The notes below the pieces were generated by a model. It saw nothing but the letters and a program-made list of their open reading frames with translations. It searched no databases and was not told the DNA's origin. Positions 43,301 to 51,821 of a DNA stretch of 64,000 nucleotides are shown piece by piece. Source of the stretch: JAHEKB01 sp049115575 (GTDB lineage Bacteria; Bacteroidota; Bacteroidia; NS11-12g; UBA9320). Positions within the stretch are counted from its first letter, which is position 1. The number at the start of each line of letters is the position of its first letter. Position numbers and translations under genes: made by a program. The stretch lies in NCBI GenBank assembly GCA_049115575.1, contig JAGDZU010000004.1, forward strand, positions 124,001-188,000, written 5' to 3'.

Positions 43301-43688
43301 AGCGGCTATTAGGCAGCAAATACGCGATTTACAGAGGCAGCTTCAAAAAGAGGGTAAGGGTGGCAGTCTAGGCAATTTACAGCACACCCAGGATTTAATG
43401 GATCAAATGGAAAGAGACCTCTATTACAAACAGCTCAATCAGGAAAGCATGAAGCGTTTACAAGAGATCCAAATCAAACTAAGCCAACACGAACGAGCAG
43501 AAAAAGAGCAAGAACGCGAGCAGAAAAGAACTTCAACCGAAGGTGAAGATATGGAACAACGCCTTCCTCCTGAAATAGAGAAATACTTGAATGAGAAATC
43601 CAAACTTTTGGAACAATTGCAGAAAGTTTCGCCAGAACTCAGGCCTTATTACCAAAACAAGGTGAAAACATATTTTGATCAACTTTAA
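40392..43688 (+). CDS. DUF4175-family membrane protein with long coiled coil
   Basis: The 1098-residue protein has two N-terminal membrane segments (about 25-47 and 55-75) and a third near 155-175, a beta-rich extracytoplasmic region to about 490, then a long Glu/Lys/Gln-rich coiled coil (about 500-770) and Gln/Met-rich helices to the end. This is the DUF4175 architecture, widespread in Bacteroidota, with unknown function. GTG 40392 (giving VKESHNILESKLD) is chosen because the only upstream start overlaps the promoter box. The extreme Lys/Glu content probably makes an extended rod. The cupin gene overlaps its stop by one base. Confidence 0.85.
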   Translation: MKESHNILESKLDVFIDKYYRNQVFKGLILTASVSLIALFLVSTLEYLGRFGSSTRLFLLWTYVIGVGGIFIWYLLRPGIALLKLNRKMNREKAAVLIGRHFPEVKDKLLNALQLKTNLREDNHLLLASIEQRTSKLSPIPFQNAINFKANYRYLKYGLIPGVLLLAVLLISPGFKNSTERLINYNKTYEVPAPFSFNFNQDQFTAIQNEPITLDLELKGAEIPKDAYVVLNDLKYKMKTDREGRFHFELPGQQQSAMLKFQAAGFESNSNELKVLRKPSLLAYDAKLEFPAYLNRKDEFLKGTGNISLPIGTKVHWSFKTKEVNEIKVLPQNLSMEVDKSLVYYSKEFKQSEEVIFHTSNADLSKGDSLNYQVQVIPDLYPSISMESKADSGSAKILYLIGDIKDDHGFTRLSFHYQLGENEEQSVNIPFSKTVDEQSFFHLWNLKEINIEAGDELNYYFQVWDNDGIQGPKSARTSIYHYEAPTASEIQAQTEESNQEIKNNLGEAKSDVENLQEEIEDIEKMLTEKAQLTWEDKKKIEDLLQKQEDIQKQIEQSIRDNQLKNNKEEEFSPMSERLMEKQQKLEDLFNEIMDEETKELIEKIRKLMEENKTDELQREMEKLSLSEKEMNKELDRMLELFKELELEKKLEQTIQKMEELAKEQEELADKSEKTNKKDEALKKEQEELKKKMDELEKDMQDIQKKNNELESPKDIDTPEELKQQTVEEMSDAEEELSKGKNKKASEHQRKAAENMKKMAQQMQEQMDEAYEEQQEEDYRALRQILENLIQLSFDQEDVQDEFAENTQYSPRYIELRQEQRKIKDDTKIVEDSLLALSKRVLEIQHFINKEISEINHSLDKGLEHLGERQTGEAMVHQQIAMTSMNNLALMLSQSLEQMQQQMAASNQSKGKPKANCQKPGGGKKKKGKPNMNSIQKMQQDLAKQLEQMQKGMKKGNNPNSKEFAQMAAKQAAIRQQIRDLQRQLQKEGKGGSLGNLQHTQDLMDQMERDLYYKQLNQESMKRLQEIQIKLSQHERAEKEQEREQKRTSTEGEDMEQRLPPEIEKYLNEKSKLLEQLQKVSPELRPYYQNKVKTYFDQL

Positions 43689-44050
43689 TGCTATTCCAAG
43701 GAAATTTAGAAGAAAAACTGGAGTCTATTCAAGAATATTGGAGTCCTAAGATTATTGGAGAACTCAATGGACAATATGTTAAACTAGCTAAACTCAAGGG
43801 TGAATTTGTTTGGCATGCTCATGAAGAAGAAGATGAGTTATTCTTTGTTATCAAAGGAAATTTAGAGATTCACTTTCGTGATGAAGTAAAGAAGCTAAGC
43901 CAAGGAGACTTTATCATTGTTCCAAAAGGAGTTGAGCATAAGCCCATAGCAAATGAAGAAGTTCACATTATGCTTTTCGAACCTAAATCAACCATAAACA
44001 CTGGTGAAGCAGAGAGCGAGCTGAAAAAAGAAAATTTGGATTGGATTTAG
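43688..44050 (+). CDS. Cupin-domain protein
   Basis: The 120-residue protein has a single cupin barrel: WHAHEEEDELFFVIKGNLEI with the first metal-binding His/Glu set, and GDFIIVPKGVEHKPIA with the second His. Such mini-cupins may be isomerases, dioxygenases or sensors; the role here is unknown. It is translationally coupled to the DUF4175 gene (TAATG) and overlaps lptB tail to tail by four bases. Confidence 0.85.
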   Translation: MLFQGNLEEKLESIQEYWSPKIIGELNGQYVKLAKLKGEFVWHAHEEEDELFFVIKGNLEIHFRDEVKKLSQGDFIIVPKGVEHKPIANEEVHIMLFEPKSTINTGEAESELKKENLDWI

Positions 44051-44772
44051 GATCTCAATTCAAAATTTTGACCCAAATAAACCTTGCGCACCATTTCATC
44101 ACTAGCCAATTCATCGGCTGTTCCACTTTTAAGGATTCTTCCCTCAAAAAGCAAATAGGCGCGATCAACTATAGATAGGGTCTCATGAACATTATGGTCT
44201 GTTATAAGTACGCCAATGTTTTTGTCTTTGAGTTTCTGCACTATCATCTGAATATCTTCCACTGCAATAGGGTCTACTCCAGCAAATGGTTCATCTAATA
44301 AAATGAATTTTGGATCTACGGCTAATGCCCTGGCAATCTCGCAACGGCGTCTTTCTCCCCCACTTAATACTTTGCCCAAATTCTTTCTAACTTTCTCTAG
44401 TCCAAACTCCGCTATAAGTGACTCTGTTTTAGCACTTTGCTCTGCTTTAGACATGCCTGTCATTTCCATAACAGCCTTTATATTGTCTTCTACTGTTAAA
44501 TCTCTAAAAACAGAAGCTTCTTGAGGCAGATATCCAATTCCTTTTTGAGCTCTTTTATACATAGGATTTTTAGTAATATCCTGACCATCAAGGAATACAA
44601 CTCCTTCATCCGGCTTAATCAACCCTACTACCATGTAAAATGTAGTGGTTTTACCAGCACCATTTGGACCCAATAAGCCAACAATCTCTCCTTTCTCAAC
44701 ATTTAGAGACACTTGATCTACTACTTTACGCTTTTTATACTGCTTAACAAGACTTTGAGCTTCGAGCTTCAT
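44047..44772 (-). CDS. lptB: LPS export ABC transporter ATP-binding protein
   Basis: LptB drives lipopolysaccharide from the inner membrane through the Lpt bridge. The 241-residue ATPase has Walker A GPNGAGKTTTFYMV (about 35-48), the Q-loop in LPQEASVFRDL, signature LSGGERRRCEIARAL, Walker B FILLDEPFAGVDP and the switch His in ITDHNVHE. These match LptB closely, including VFRDLTVEDN. It stands alone, without lptA or lptC nearby. A -7 box ends 7 bases before its ATG. Confidence 0.94.
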   Translation of the reverse strand: MKLEAQSLVKQYKKRKVVDQVSLNVEKGEIVGLLGPNGAGKTTTFYMVVGLIKPDEGVVFLDGQDITKNPMYKRAQKGIGYLPQEASVFRDLTVEDNIKAVMEMTGMSKAEQSAKTESLIAEFGLEKVRKNLGKVLSGGERRRCEIARALAVDPKFILLDEPFAGVDPIAVEDIQMIVQKLKDKNIGVLITDHNVHETLSIVDRAYLLFEGRILKSGTADELASDEMVRKVYLGQNFELRS

Positions 44773-44779
44773 AGGGTTT

Positions 44780-44787
44780 CAAAATTA
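44780..44787 (-). promoter_or_regulatory. -7 box of lptB
   Basis: The minus strand reads TAATTTTG, exact consensus, with 7 bases to ATG 44772; the predicted leader is 0-3 bases. Confidence 0.6.
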
Positions 44788-44820
44788 ACATACCGAGCCA
44801 ACTATAGTTTCGTTTTAGCT

Positions 44821-44828
44821 TATATTTG
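44821..44828 (+). promoter_or_regulatory. -7 box of the barrel gene at 44850
   Basis: TATATTTG is an exact consensus match ending 21 bases before ATG 44850. Confidence 0.6.
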
Positions 44829-44849
44829 TGAGATTAACATTAATTCAAG

Positions 44850-45515
44850 ATGAAAAAGCTTATCACATTACTTACGATAACCTGCATGGCCTTGGCAGTC
44901 AATGCTCAAGTATATTTAGGAGTCAAAGGTGGCGGTGGAATTTCCGTATTAACACCTGGTTCATTAACTCACTTACCAAGTACGCATTTTGCAGGAGGTT
45001 TAGCCTACAAGCACCAAATCTTCAATAGAGTGGTGTTAGAAGGAAACATTTTATTCGACATGAGAGCAACAGAGGTTGAAAACGAACCTGATTTTGCACC
45101 GTCTGCTAGTTATGTTTCTGTTCCATTAACTATTCATTGGATTATGCCTTTTACTAAAAAGAAATTAGTCCCTTATGTTACGGAAGATTATAACACTTAT
45201 TGGTATGTAGAAGGTGGTCCACAATTGGGCTATGCTTTGAGTTCCACCACTTATATAGACAAAGGATTTTCAACACTGCATAAAGATGATTGGGCAACCA
45301 ACGCCTTTGACGTAGGAGTTGTAGCGGGAATCGGTGTCAATTTTGCTTTCAAAAACAGCCGAAATCGTTTGGCAGTTGGAGCAAGAGGACATTACGGTCT
45401 ATTAAACTTTAACAAATACGAAAATGCTCCGGCATTTAATAATATTACAGCTGCGGGTTATGTGAGTTACGACTTCAAATGGACTAAGAAGCGTCATTAC
45501 CGCTATCGTATGTAG
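44850..45515 (+). CDS. Outer-membrane beta-barrel protein
   Basis: The 221-residue protein has a signal peptide (MKKLITLLTITCMALAVNAQ) and a PorT/OmpX-like small barrel: VYLGVKGGGGISVL at the N terminus, VVLEGNILFDMR, and VEGGPQLGYALSS before the final strands (AGYVSYDFKWTKK). No enzyme motif is seen. It is divergent from lptB, and its end overlaps recJ tail to tail by 32 bases. Confidence 0.75.
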   Translation: MKKLITLLTITCMALAVNAQVYLGVKGGGGISVLTPGSLTHLPSTHFAGGLAYKHQIFNRVVLEGNILFDMRATEVENEPDFAPSASYVSVPLTIHWIMPFTKKKLVPYVTEDYNTYWYVEGGPQLGYALSSTTYIDKGFSTLHKDDWATNAFDVGVVAGIGVNFAFKNSRNRLAVGARGHYGLLNFNKYENAPAFNNITAAGYVSYDFKWTKKRHYRYRM

Positions 45516-47205
45516 AAGGTCGCAGGTCTTTCAACATGAGTTGAAGACTGCGCTCACCTCTAAAGACATTCTCTTGTATCTGAAAGCAGGCATCAAAAGT
45601 GTCTGCTTTTTGTATGCTTGGTAATTTGGACGCCAATCCAAATCCAATTGCAGCAATTTTCTGTGTATCTCTCTCCAAGCTCAATCTAAGATGCTCTCCT
45701 GTTTTACCAATCACTTTAGCCCAGCCATCTTCCTTAAGCTTATTAGCTCTAAACACCGGTTGTTGATTACCTGGCCCAAAGGGACCCATTTTCTGAATTA
45801 TACTCAAAAGTTTATCGTCGATCACATTCATATCTAGCTCCTGATCATAAAAAAGCTTTGGTGTGAGGTCCTCATCCGTTAGCTTTTGAGCTGCAGATTC
45901 AAATGCCTCGGTAAAGGACTGCAGATTTGATACATCCAAACTCAAACCAGCGGCATATTTGTGCCCCCCAAATTGCAGCAAATGATTCTTGCATTCAACC
46001 AAAGCTTGATGCACATCATATCCAACCACAGATCTAGCTGAACCTGTGAGAACGCCATTGGACTTGGTAAGAATTATGGTGGGTTTGTAAAATAGATCTA
46101 CAGATCTGGAAGCGGCAATTCCAATTACTCCTTTATGCCAATCTTCCTTGTAAAAGACCAAGCTTTTCTTTTCAAGCAAAGCTGGATTGTCTTCAACTAT
46201 AGACTTGAGGTCTTCAGTAATTTGCTGGTCTATGCTTCTTCTTTCAGCGTTTTGAGCATGCAACTTATTGGCAATCTCAAATGCTTTGGACTCTTCCTTC
46301 TCAATTAGCAATTCAACAGCTAAACTGGCATGTCCAAGCCTACCTGCAGCATTTATTCTAGGACTAATGTAGAATACTAAGTCTCCTATAGACATTTCAC
46401 TTTTACTAACCGCCAATTGACTCAAAGCTTTAATCCCTAAAGAAGGTTGTTGGTTCACCACTTTCAAACCAAAATGAGCCAAGACTCTGTTTTCACCTGT
46501 CACTGGAACTATGTCGGCGGCTATAGACAATGCCAATAGATCCAAATATTGCAAATAACTGCGTTCATCCAAATCATTGACTTGAGCATATGCCTCGCAA
46601 AGTTTGAATCCAATGCCACATCCTGAAAGCTCTTTGAAAGGGTATTCGCAATCTTCCCTTTTGGGATCTAATACGGCAACAGCATTAGGCAACTCCGCTC
46701 CTGGGAGATGATGATCACATATTATAAAATCAATCCCTAACTCCTTAGCATATAAGACCAATTCCGTTGACTGTATGCCGCAATCAAGAGCAATAATCAA
46801 TTGAATACTTTGCTCTTTGGCATAATCTATACCGGCTTTGGATATGCCATAGCCCTCTTTGTATCTATCGGGTATATAGAATTCACAATGCGAGAAATAT
46901 TCCTTGAAAAAAGAATATACCAAAGCCACCGATGTAGTGCCATCCACATCATAATCACCATAAATCATTACATTTTCATTGTCCTCAATTGATTTCTGAA
47001 TTCGTTCAATGGCCTTGTCCATGTCTTTCATAAGAAATGGATCGTGTAAATCAGTGATTTTTGGATTGAAGAAAGTCTTGACCTTATTTGTACTGTCTAA
47101 TCCACGCTGGCATAGAATATTGGCAATTACCTTGGGCGCACCTAAACTCGCAACCAGTTCATTGGCTAGATCTTCATTGGCTTGAGGTTTTGCTACCCAT
47201 TGCAT
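45484..47205 (-). CDS. recJ: Single-stranded-DNA exonuclease RecJ
   Basis: RecJ degrades single-stranded DNA 5' to 3' in recombination and repair. The 573-residue protein starts with the usual WVAKPQANED region and has DHH-superfamily metal motifs: YGDYDVDGTTS (about 80-90), CDHHLPG (about 160), the DHHA1 region with LQFGGHKYAAGLSL, and an OB-like C terminus. The start ATG 47205 is well supported by the family N terminus. The -7 box ends only four bases upstream. Confidence 0.95.
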   Translation of the reverse strand: MQWVAKPQANEDLANELVASLGAPKVIANILCQRGLDSTNKVKTFFNPKITDLHDPFLMKDMDKAIERIQKSIEDNENVMIYGDYDVDGTTSVALVYSFFKEYFSHCEFYIPDRYKEGYGISKAGIDYAKEQSIQLIIALDCGIQSTELVLYAKELGIDFIICDHHLPGAELPNAVAVLDPKREDCEYPFKELSGCGIGFKLCEAYAQVNDLDERSYLQYLDLLALSIAADIVPVTGENRVLAHFGLKVVNQQPSLGIKALSQLAVSKSEMSIGDLVFYISPRINAAGRLGHASLAVELLIEKEESKAFEIANKLHAQNAERRSIDQQITEDLKSIVEDNPALLEKKSLVFYKEDWHKGVIGIAASRSVDLFYKPTIILTKSNGVLTGSARSVVGYDVHQALVECKNHLLQFGGHKYAAGLSLDVSNLQSFTEAFESAAQKLTDEDLTPKLFYDQELDMNVIDDKLLSIIQKMGPFGPGNQQPVFRANKLKEDGWAKVIGKTGEHLRLSLERDTQKIAAIGFGLASKLPSIQKADTFDACFQIQENVFRGERSLQLMLKDLRPSTYDSGNDAS

Positions 47206-47209
47206 AGGT

Positions 47210-47217
47210 CAAATATA
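47210..47217 (-). promoter_or_regulatory. -7 box abutting the recJ start codon
   Basis: The minus strand reads TATATTTG, exact consensus, followed by ACCT and ATG. The start codon is secure from the protein family, so this is the strongest case here for a leaderless mRNA. Confidence 0.65.
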
Positions 47218-47268
47218 GATGAGATGAAATGCGGTTTCAATATATTTAGATGTCAACCCCCTTTACTT

Positions 47269-47276
47269 TAAATTTG
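47269..47276 (+). promoter_or_regulatory. -7 box of the barrel gene at 47302
   Basis: TAAATTTG matches the consensus and ends 25 bases before ATG 47302. Confidence 0.55.
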
Positions 47277-47301
47277 CTTTTAATCTTAACAAATTGAAAT
47301 C

Positions 47302-47784
47302 ATGATTAGAGTTACCTTTCTTTTCGCATTCGTATTTAGCATTTGTTTCATCACTCAAGCGCAAATTAATCCTCATGCTATAGGATTAAGATTAGCTAGT
47401 GACAATGAGGCTAATGGTGCTGAACTATCTTATCAACATGGCTTAGGAGACGCAAATAGACTGGAGTTCGATTTAGGTTTAGGAGCGCACAAAAATCACA
47501 ACAATATGTTTCTAGCTGGCATTTACCATTGGGTTTGGAATATAAATGGAGGTTTAAATTGGTACGCGGGACCTGGAGCAGCTTTAGGTTTTCACGATCA
47601 CAATAAAAACAGTGATGATCATTTCAGTTTGGCTTTAGGTGGTCAAATAGGAATCGAATTTGATTTTAATTCGAATAATGCTCCTATTTTACTAAGTGTA
47701 GATGCCAGACCAATGTGGGACTTCATAGGAGACACACACAATCTAGGTTACGGAACTGCTCTAAGTATAAGATACACGTGGTAA
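47302..47784 (+). CDS. Small outer-membrane beta-barrel protein
   Basis: The 160-residue protein has a signal peptide (ending FITQAQ near residue 21) and short amphipathic strands: AIGLRLASDNEANGAELSYQ, RLEFDLGLGAH, GLNWYAGPGAALGF, and a terminal LSIRYTW with the C-terminal aromatic typical of outer-membrane barrels. Related small barrels are often unnamed in Bacteroidota. It stands between recJ and the PfkB gene, transcribed alone. Confidence 0.7.
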   Translation: MIRVTFLFAFVFSICFITQAQINPHAIGLRLASDNEANGAELSYQHGLGDANRLEFDLGLGAHKNHNNMFLAGIYHWVWNINGGLNWYAGPGAALGFHDHNKNSDDHFSLALGGQIGIEFDFNSNNAPILLSVDARPMWDFIGDTHNLGYGTALSIRYTW

Positions 47785-47788
47785 GCGC

Positions 47789-48712
47789 TTATCTCAAGCT
47801 AATCTCCACTTGACTTAAGTCAATAAACTGCTGTACTCTGTTTTCAATGGCTTGGTTCTCCAGCCCGATAAGACTTTCAGTCCCAAACTTTTCTACACAA
47901 AAACTGGCCATAGCAGACCCATAAATAACAGCTCGCTTGAAGTTTTCAAAACTCAAATTATCGGTTGCAGCTAAATAGCCTATAAAACCCCCGGCAAAGC
48001 TGTCTCCTGCTCCAGTAGGGTCAAATACATCCTCCAGTGGCAAAGCTGGGCAGAAATACACCTGGTTTGTATGAAACAACAAAGCACCGTGCTCCCCTTT
48101 TTTGATAATGAGATAAGAAGGTCCCATATCCATTATTTTTTTAGCCGCTTTTACCAAGCTGTATTCTCCACTTAATTGTCTAGCTTCTTCATCATTAATA
48201 ATGAGTATATCAACCTTGGCAATGGCTTTTGCCAAATCATCAGCTGCTATATCCATCCAGAAATTCATAGTATCCATGGCTACAAGCTTGGGTCTTTTTT
48301 CCAAACGCTCCATTACGGTTAATTGAACTTGAGGAGATAAATTACCTAGCATTAGATAATCACAGTCCTGGTAATTGTCTGGAATGATAGGATCAAAATC
48401 TCCAAGAACATTCAACTCAGTAACCAAGGTATCTCGGCTATTCATATCGTTGTGATATTTGCCGCTCCAGAAAAATGATTTTTCATTTTCTTTAATCTGC
48501 AATCCTTCAGTATCTATACCGTGTTGTTGCAATAGACTAATATCTTGTTTGGGGAAATCACCACCAACTACTGCAACCAAATTAATATCATCTGTAAGGT
48601 AAGATGAAGACAAGCTGATGTATGTAGCAGCACCTCCAATTATTTTATCTGTTTTCCCAAATGGGGTCTCTATAGCGTCAAATGCAACGCTTCCAATTAC
48701 AAGTAAACTCAT
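47789..48712 (-). CDS. PfkB-family sugar/nucleoside kinase
   Basis: The 307-residue kinase has IIGGAATYISLSSSYL near residue 24, the ATP/Mg site IIKKGEHGALLF and the catalytic signature DVFDPTGAGDSFAGGFIGYL (about 232-251, Asp as base). PfkB enzymes phosphorylate sugars, nucleosides or related alcohols; the substrate is not identifiable. It is divergent from hppD. A -7 box TAGCTTTG at 48720-48727 ends 7 bases before the ATG. Confidence 0.9.
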   Translation of the reverse strand: MSLLVIGSVAFDAIETPFGKTDKIIGGAATYISLSSSYLTDDINLVAVVGGDFPKQDISLLQQHGIDTEGLQIKENEKSFFWSGKYHNDMNSRDTLVTELNVLGDFDPIIPDNYQDCDYLMLGNLSPQVQLTVMERLEKRPKLVAMDTMNFWMDIAADDLAKAIAKVDILIINDEEARQLSGEYSLVKAAKKIMDMGPSYLIIKKGEHGALLFHTNQVYFCPALPLEDVFDPTGAGDSFAGGFIGYLAATDNLSFENFKRAVIYGSAMASFCVEKFGTESLIGLENQAIENRVQQFIDLSQVEISLR

Positions 48713-48719
48713 GAAGCGG

Positions 48720-48727
48720 CAAAGCTA
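48720..48727 (-). promoter_or_regulatory. -7 box of the PfkB kinase gene
   Basis: The minus strand reads TAGCTTTG with 7 bases to ATG 48712. The divergent hppD box lies only 33 bases away. Confidence 0.6.
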
Positions 48728-48760
48728 TGAGAAGAAAGGGATTTACATATACAAATCATT

Positions 48761-48768
48761 TACCTTTG
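48761..48768 (+). promoter_or_regulatory. -7 box of hppD
   Basis: TACCTTTG is an exact consensus match ending 13 bases before ATG 48782. Confidence 0.65.
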
Positions 48769-48781
48769 CAAAAATTTTAAA

Positions 48782-49915
48782 ATGTCTACAGAGCCTTTAA
48801 TACTACCAAAGATATACGAAGATGCTGGCGATTTTATGCCACTTCTCGGAACGGATTACCTTGAACTATATGTTAGTAATTCCAAGCAAGCTGCACATTA
48901 TTATCAGTCTGCCTGGGGATTTCAACCTCTTGCATATGCCGGAATGGAAACGGGTATAGATGACCGAGAATCATATGTACTTGTTCAAGACAAAATTCGA
49001 TTGGTTTTAACCTCTCCTTTAAAAAGCGGAACAAAAATTGGCAAGCATATAGACAAGCACGGTGATGGAGTTAAAGTTACTGCACTTTGGGTTCCAGATG
49101 CAACCAAAGCTTATAATGAAGCCATAAAAAGAGGTGCGGTTTCTTATTTAGAGCCAACCGTAGAAGAAGACGCAAGTGGTAAAATTGTAAAATCAGGTAT
49201 TGAGATTTACGGTGATACAGTTCACGTTTTCATAGAACGCAACGACTATAACGGAATTTTCCTTCCAGGTTATAAAAAATGGGATCCATATTATAAACCG
49301 GAATCAATCGGCCTCAAATATGTAGACCATATGGTAGGCAATGTAGAATTAGGTAAAATGGACTATTGGGTAAATTTCTACAAAGAGGTACTTGGTTTTA
49401 GTCAAATACTCTCTTTTGATGACAAGGACATTTCTACTGAGTACACTGCTTTGATGAGTAAGGTGATGAGTAATGGAAATGGACGCGTGAAATTTCCAAT
49501 CAACGAGCCTGCAGATGGACTCAAAAAATCTCAAATTGAAGAGTATATAGAATTCTATGAAGGAGCTGGTGTTCAGCACATTGCTGTTGCCACAGACAAC
49601 ATAATAGAAACAGTGAGACAACTCAGAGACAGAGGAGTTGAATTCTTGAGAGTTCCGGATAATTATTACGATGTTCTTTTAGACCGAGTTGGTCCTATTG
49701 ATGAGGACATTGAACCCCTTAAAGAATTAGGGATACTTGTAGATAGGGATGATGAAGGATATCTTCTTCAATTGTTCACTAGACCGATAGAGCCAAGACC
49801 GACACTATTCTTTGAGATTATACAGAGGAAAGGTGCTACTTCATTTGGCAAAGGCAATTTCAAAGCTCTGTTTGAAGCTATTGAGCGCGAGCAGGAGGTA
49901 AGAGGAACGCTTTAG
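48782..49915 (+). CDS. hppD: 4-hydroxyphenylpyruvate dioxygenase
   Basis: HppD converts 4-hydroxyphenylpyruvate to homogentisate in tyrosine breakdown with an Fe(II) centre. The 377-residue protein has two vicinal-oxygen-chelate domains and the three iron ligands: His183 in VDHMVGNVE, His266 in VQHIAVATDN and Glu345 in LFFEIIQRKG. The C-terminal helix (GNFKALFEAIEREQE) is also typical. Homogentisate dioxygenase is not in the window. It stands upstream of the meta-cleavage genes but has its own promoter and is separated by 188 bases. Confidence 0.96.
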   Translation: MSTEPLILPKIYEDAGDFMPLLGTDYLELYVSNSKQAAHYYQSAWGFQPLAYAGMETGIDDRESYVLVQDKIRLVLTSPLKSGTKIGKHIDKHGDGVKVTALWVPDATKAYNEAIKRGAVSYLEPTVEEDASGKIVKSGIEIYGDTVHVFIERNDYNGIFLPGYKKWDPYYKPESIGLKYVDHMVGNVELGKMDYWVNFYKEVLGFSQILSFDDKDISTEYTALMSKVMSNGNGRVKFPINEPADGLKKSQIEEYIEFYEGAGVQHIAVATDNIIETVRQLRDRGVEFLRVPDNYYDVLLDRVGPIDEDIEPLKELGILVDRDDEGYLLQLFTRPIEPRPTLFFEIIQRKGATSFGKGNFKALFEAIEREQEVRGTL

Positions 49916-50090
49916 TGGTTAATGATTAGTTGTTAGTTATTAATTGTTAATGGTTGTTGTTTAATCCAGTAGCCAATGGCTGGACATTATGTTTCAGCTG
50001 AGCCAAATTTATTAAACTGTTTCTTGCGCATTTGGTTCTTGTTTCTTTACTGCGTGTGCCAGTTTACTATTTTCCAATATTCGTTTAGCT

Positions 50091-50098
50091 TATTTTTG
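50091..50098 (+). promoter_or_regulatory. -7 box of the meta-cleavage operon
   Basis: TATTTTTG is an exact consensus match ending 5 bases before the TTG start at 50104, predicting a leaderless or nearly leaderless mRNA for the first gene. Confidence 0.6.
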
Positions 50099-50103
50099 TC
50101 CTC

Positions 50104-50889
50104 TTGGAGGAGCAACTTATTATACAAGCCGCAGGTCGCTTGATGCAAGCGCAAAAAACCGGTGTCGCAACTGAGCCTGTTAGACAAATTCTTGGCCAAC
50201 AAAATATCCAAACAGCGTACAAAGTTCAGCATTTGATATCTCAGTTGAGAAGAGATCACGGTGCTATAAAGATTGGAAGTAAAATTGGTCTTACTTCAAA
50301 AGCTGTTCAGAACCAGCTTGGAGTTGATCAGCCAGATTATGGTTCTCTATTTAACGATATGCAAATTAGAGCAGGAGACACCCTTGCTTTTAATGATTTG
50401 ATGCAACCCAAAGCTGAAGCTGAAATTGCGTTTGTGTTGAAAAACGATTTGGACTCTGAAGATTTGAATCTGAATGATATTGCACATGCTATAGATTATG
50501 CGGTTGCAGCAATTGAAATAGTTGGGAGTCGCGTAAAGGATTGGGATATTAAAATAACTGACACCATTGCCGATAATGCTTCTGCTAGTCATTTCATATT
50601 GGGTACTAACAGGAAAGCACTTGATGAAATTGACTTGATTAATTGCAAAATGCGTTTGTACAAAAATCAAGAGTTGGTATCAGAAGGTTTTGGTCATAAT
50701 TGTTTGGGTAATCCATTAGAAGCTGCTCTATGGCTTGCTAAAACCATGAGAGAGCATGGAGATCCGTTAAGAGCAGGTGAAATTATCCTTTCTGGGGCCT
50801 TAGGACCAATGTGCAACTTAGAAAAAGGAGATCATCTCAATGCGGAAATTGAAGGTTTAGGAACGGTAGAATTAAACATAGGCTTATGA
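50104..50889 (+). CDS. dmpE: 2-hydroxypenta-2,4-dienoate hydratase
   Basis: The enzyme adds water to 2-hydroxypentadienoate to give 4-hydroxy-2-oxovalerate. The 261-residue length equals that of MhpD/DmpE. Key stretches match MhpD: KIGLTSKAVQNQLGVDQPDYG, QPKAEAEIAFVLKNDL with metal-binding Glu residues, and DWDIKITDTIADNASA. The start is TTG 50104 (MEEQLIIQAAGRL); the next in-frame ATG would lose part of the first helix. It is first in a three-gene overlapping operon with dmpF and dmpG. Confidence 0.88.
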   Translation: MEEQLIIQAAGRLMQAQKTGVATEPVRQILGQQNIQTAYKVQHLISQLRRDHGAIKIGSKIGLTSKAVQNQLGVDQPDYGSLFNDMQIRAGDTLAFNDLMQPKAEAEIAFVLKNDLDSEDLNLNDIAHAIDYAVAAIEIVGSRVKDWDIKITDTIADNASASHFILGTNRKALDEIDLINCKMRLYKNQELVSEGFGHNCLGNPLEAALWLAKTMREHGDPLRAGEIILSGALGPMCNLEKGDHLNAEIEGLGTVELNIGL

Positions 50890-51821
50890 AGACTAAAGTA
50901 GCGATTATTGGTTCAGGGAACATTGGAACCGATTTGATGATAAAAATTCTCAGAACTTCTGAAGAATTAGAAATGAGTGTGATGGTTGGGATTGATCCCT
51001 CCTCAGATGGTTTAGCAAGGGCTCAACGTATGGGAGTAGCTACTACTCACGAAGGTGTTGATGGACTCATTGCCATGCCAGAATGGGATGAAATTCAAAT
51101 TGTATTTGATGCTACTTCAGCAAGAGCTCATCTATACAACTACGACAAAATAAAAGCATTCTCCGGTAAGAAAATGGTGGATCTCACTCCTGCTGCTGTA
51201 GGTCCTTACTTGATTCCTCCCGTGAATATGGATGCTTTGTTAGACATAGATAATGTAAATATGGTTACCTGTGGAGGGCAAGCAACCATACCTATGGTTG
51301 CAGCAGTAAACAGAGTGGCAAAAGTTCACTATGGTGAGATAGTAGCTTCTATTGCAAGCAAATCAGCAGGACCTGGAACTAGGGCCAATATTGATGAGTT
51401 TACAGAAACAACAGCCGAGGCCATTGAAAAAGTAGGAGGAGCAACACGAGGTAAAGCTATCATAATCTTAAATCCGGCAGAACCACCTTTGGTTATGCGC
51501 GATACCGTTTTCACTTTGAGTGAAATGGCAGATAAAGAAGCTATAAGAAAGAGTATTCACGATATGGTGAAAGAAGTTCAGCGTTATGTTCCGGGATATA
51601 GCTTACACCAGGAAGTACAGTTTGAAGAAATACCTAAAGATGCGCCTGTGTTTATTGAAGGTGTTGGGCATGTGAGTGGATTAAAAACCATGGTTCTTCT
51701 TCAAGTGGTTGGTGCTGGACATTATCTTCCTGAATATGCAGGAAACCTCGACATCATGACTTCAACAGCATTGGGAACTGGAGAGAAAATTAGCAAAGGA
51801 CTTACTAAGCAAATGGCCTAA
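50886..51821 (+). CDS. dmpF: Acetaldehyde dehydrogenase (acylating)
   Basis: The enzyme turns acetaldehyde and CoA into acetyl-CoA with NAD. The 311-residue protein starts with the nucleotide-binding IIGSGNIGTDLMIKIL, has the catalytic Cys129 in VTCGGQAT and the C-terminal GVGHVSGLKTMVLLQVVGAGHYLPEYAGNLD region, quoted here only by its first part (GVGHVSGLKTMVLL). It matches MhpF/DmpF. The ATG overlaps the hydratase stop (ATGA) and its stop overlaps the aldolase start, as expected for subunits of a channelling complex. Confidence 0.95.
   Translation: MKTKVAIIGSGNIGTDLMIKILRTSEELEMSVMVGIDPSSDGLARAQRMGVATTHEGVDGLIAMPEWDEIQIVFDATSARAHLYNYDKIKAFSGKKMVDLTPAAVGPYLIPPVNMDALLDIDNVNMVTCGGQATIPMVAAVNRVAKVHYGEIVASIASKSAGPGTRANIDEFTETTAEAIEKVGGATRGKAIIILNPAEPPLVMRDTVFTLSEMADKEAIRKSIHDMVKEVQRYVPGYSLHQEVQFEEIPKDAPVFIEGVGHVSGLKTMVLLQVVGAGHYLPEYAGNLDIMTSTALGTGEKISKGLTKQMA

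Noticed and set aside
49916..50000. TTA/GTT-rich sequence and TCCAG/CTGGA arms after hppD.
   Set aside because: It looks like simple A/T-rich drift with a weak five-base stem and no T run. No defined repeat unit or terminator could be supported.
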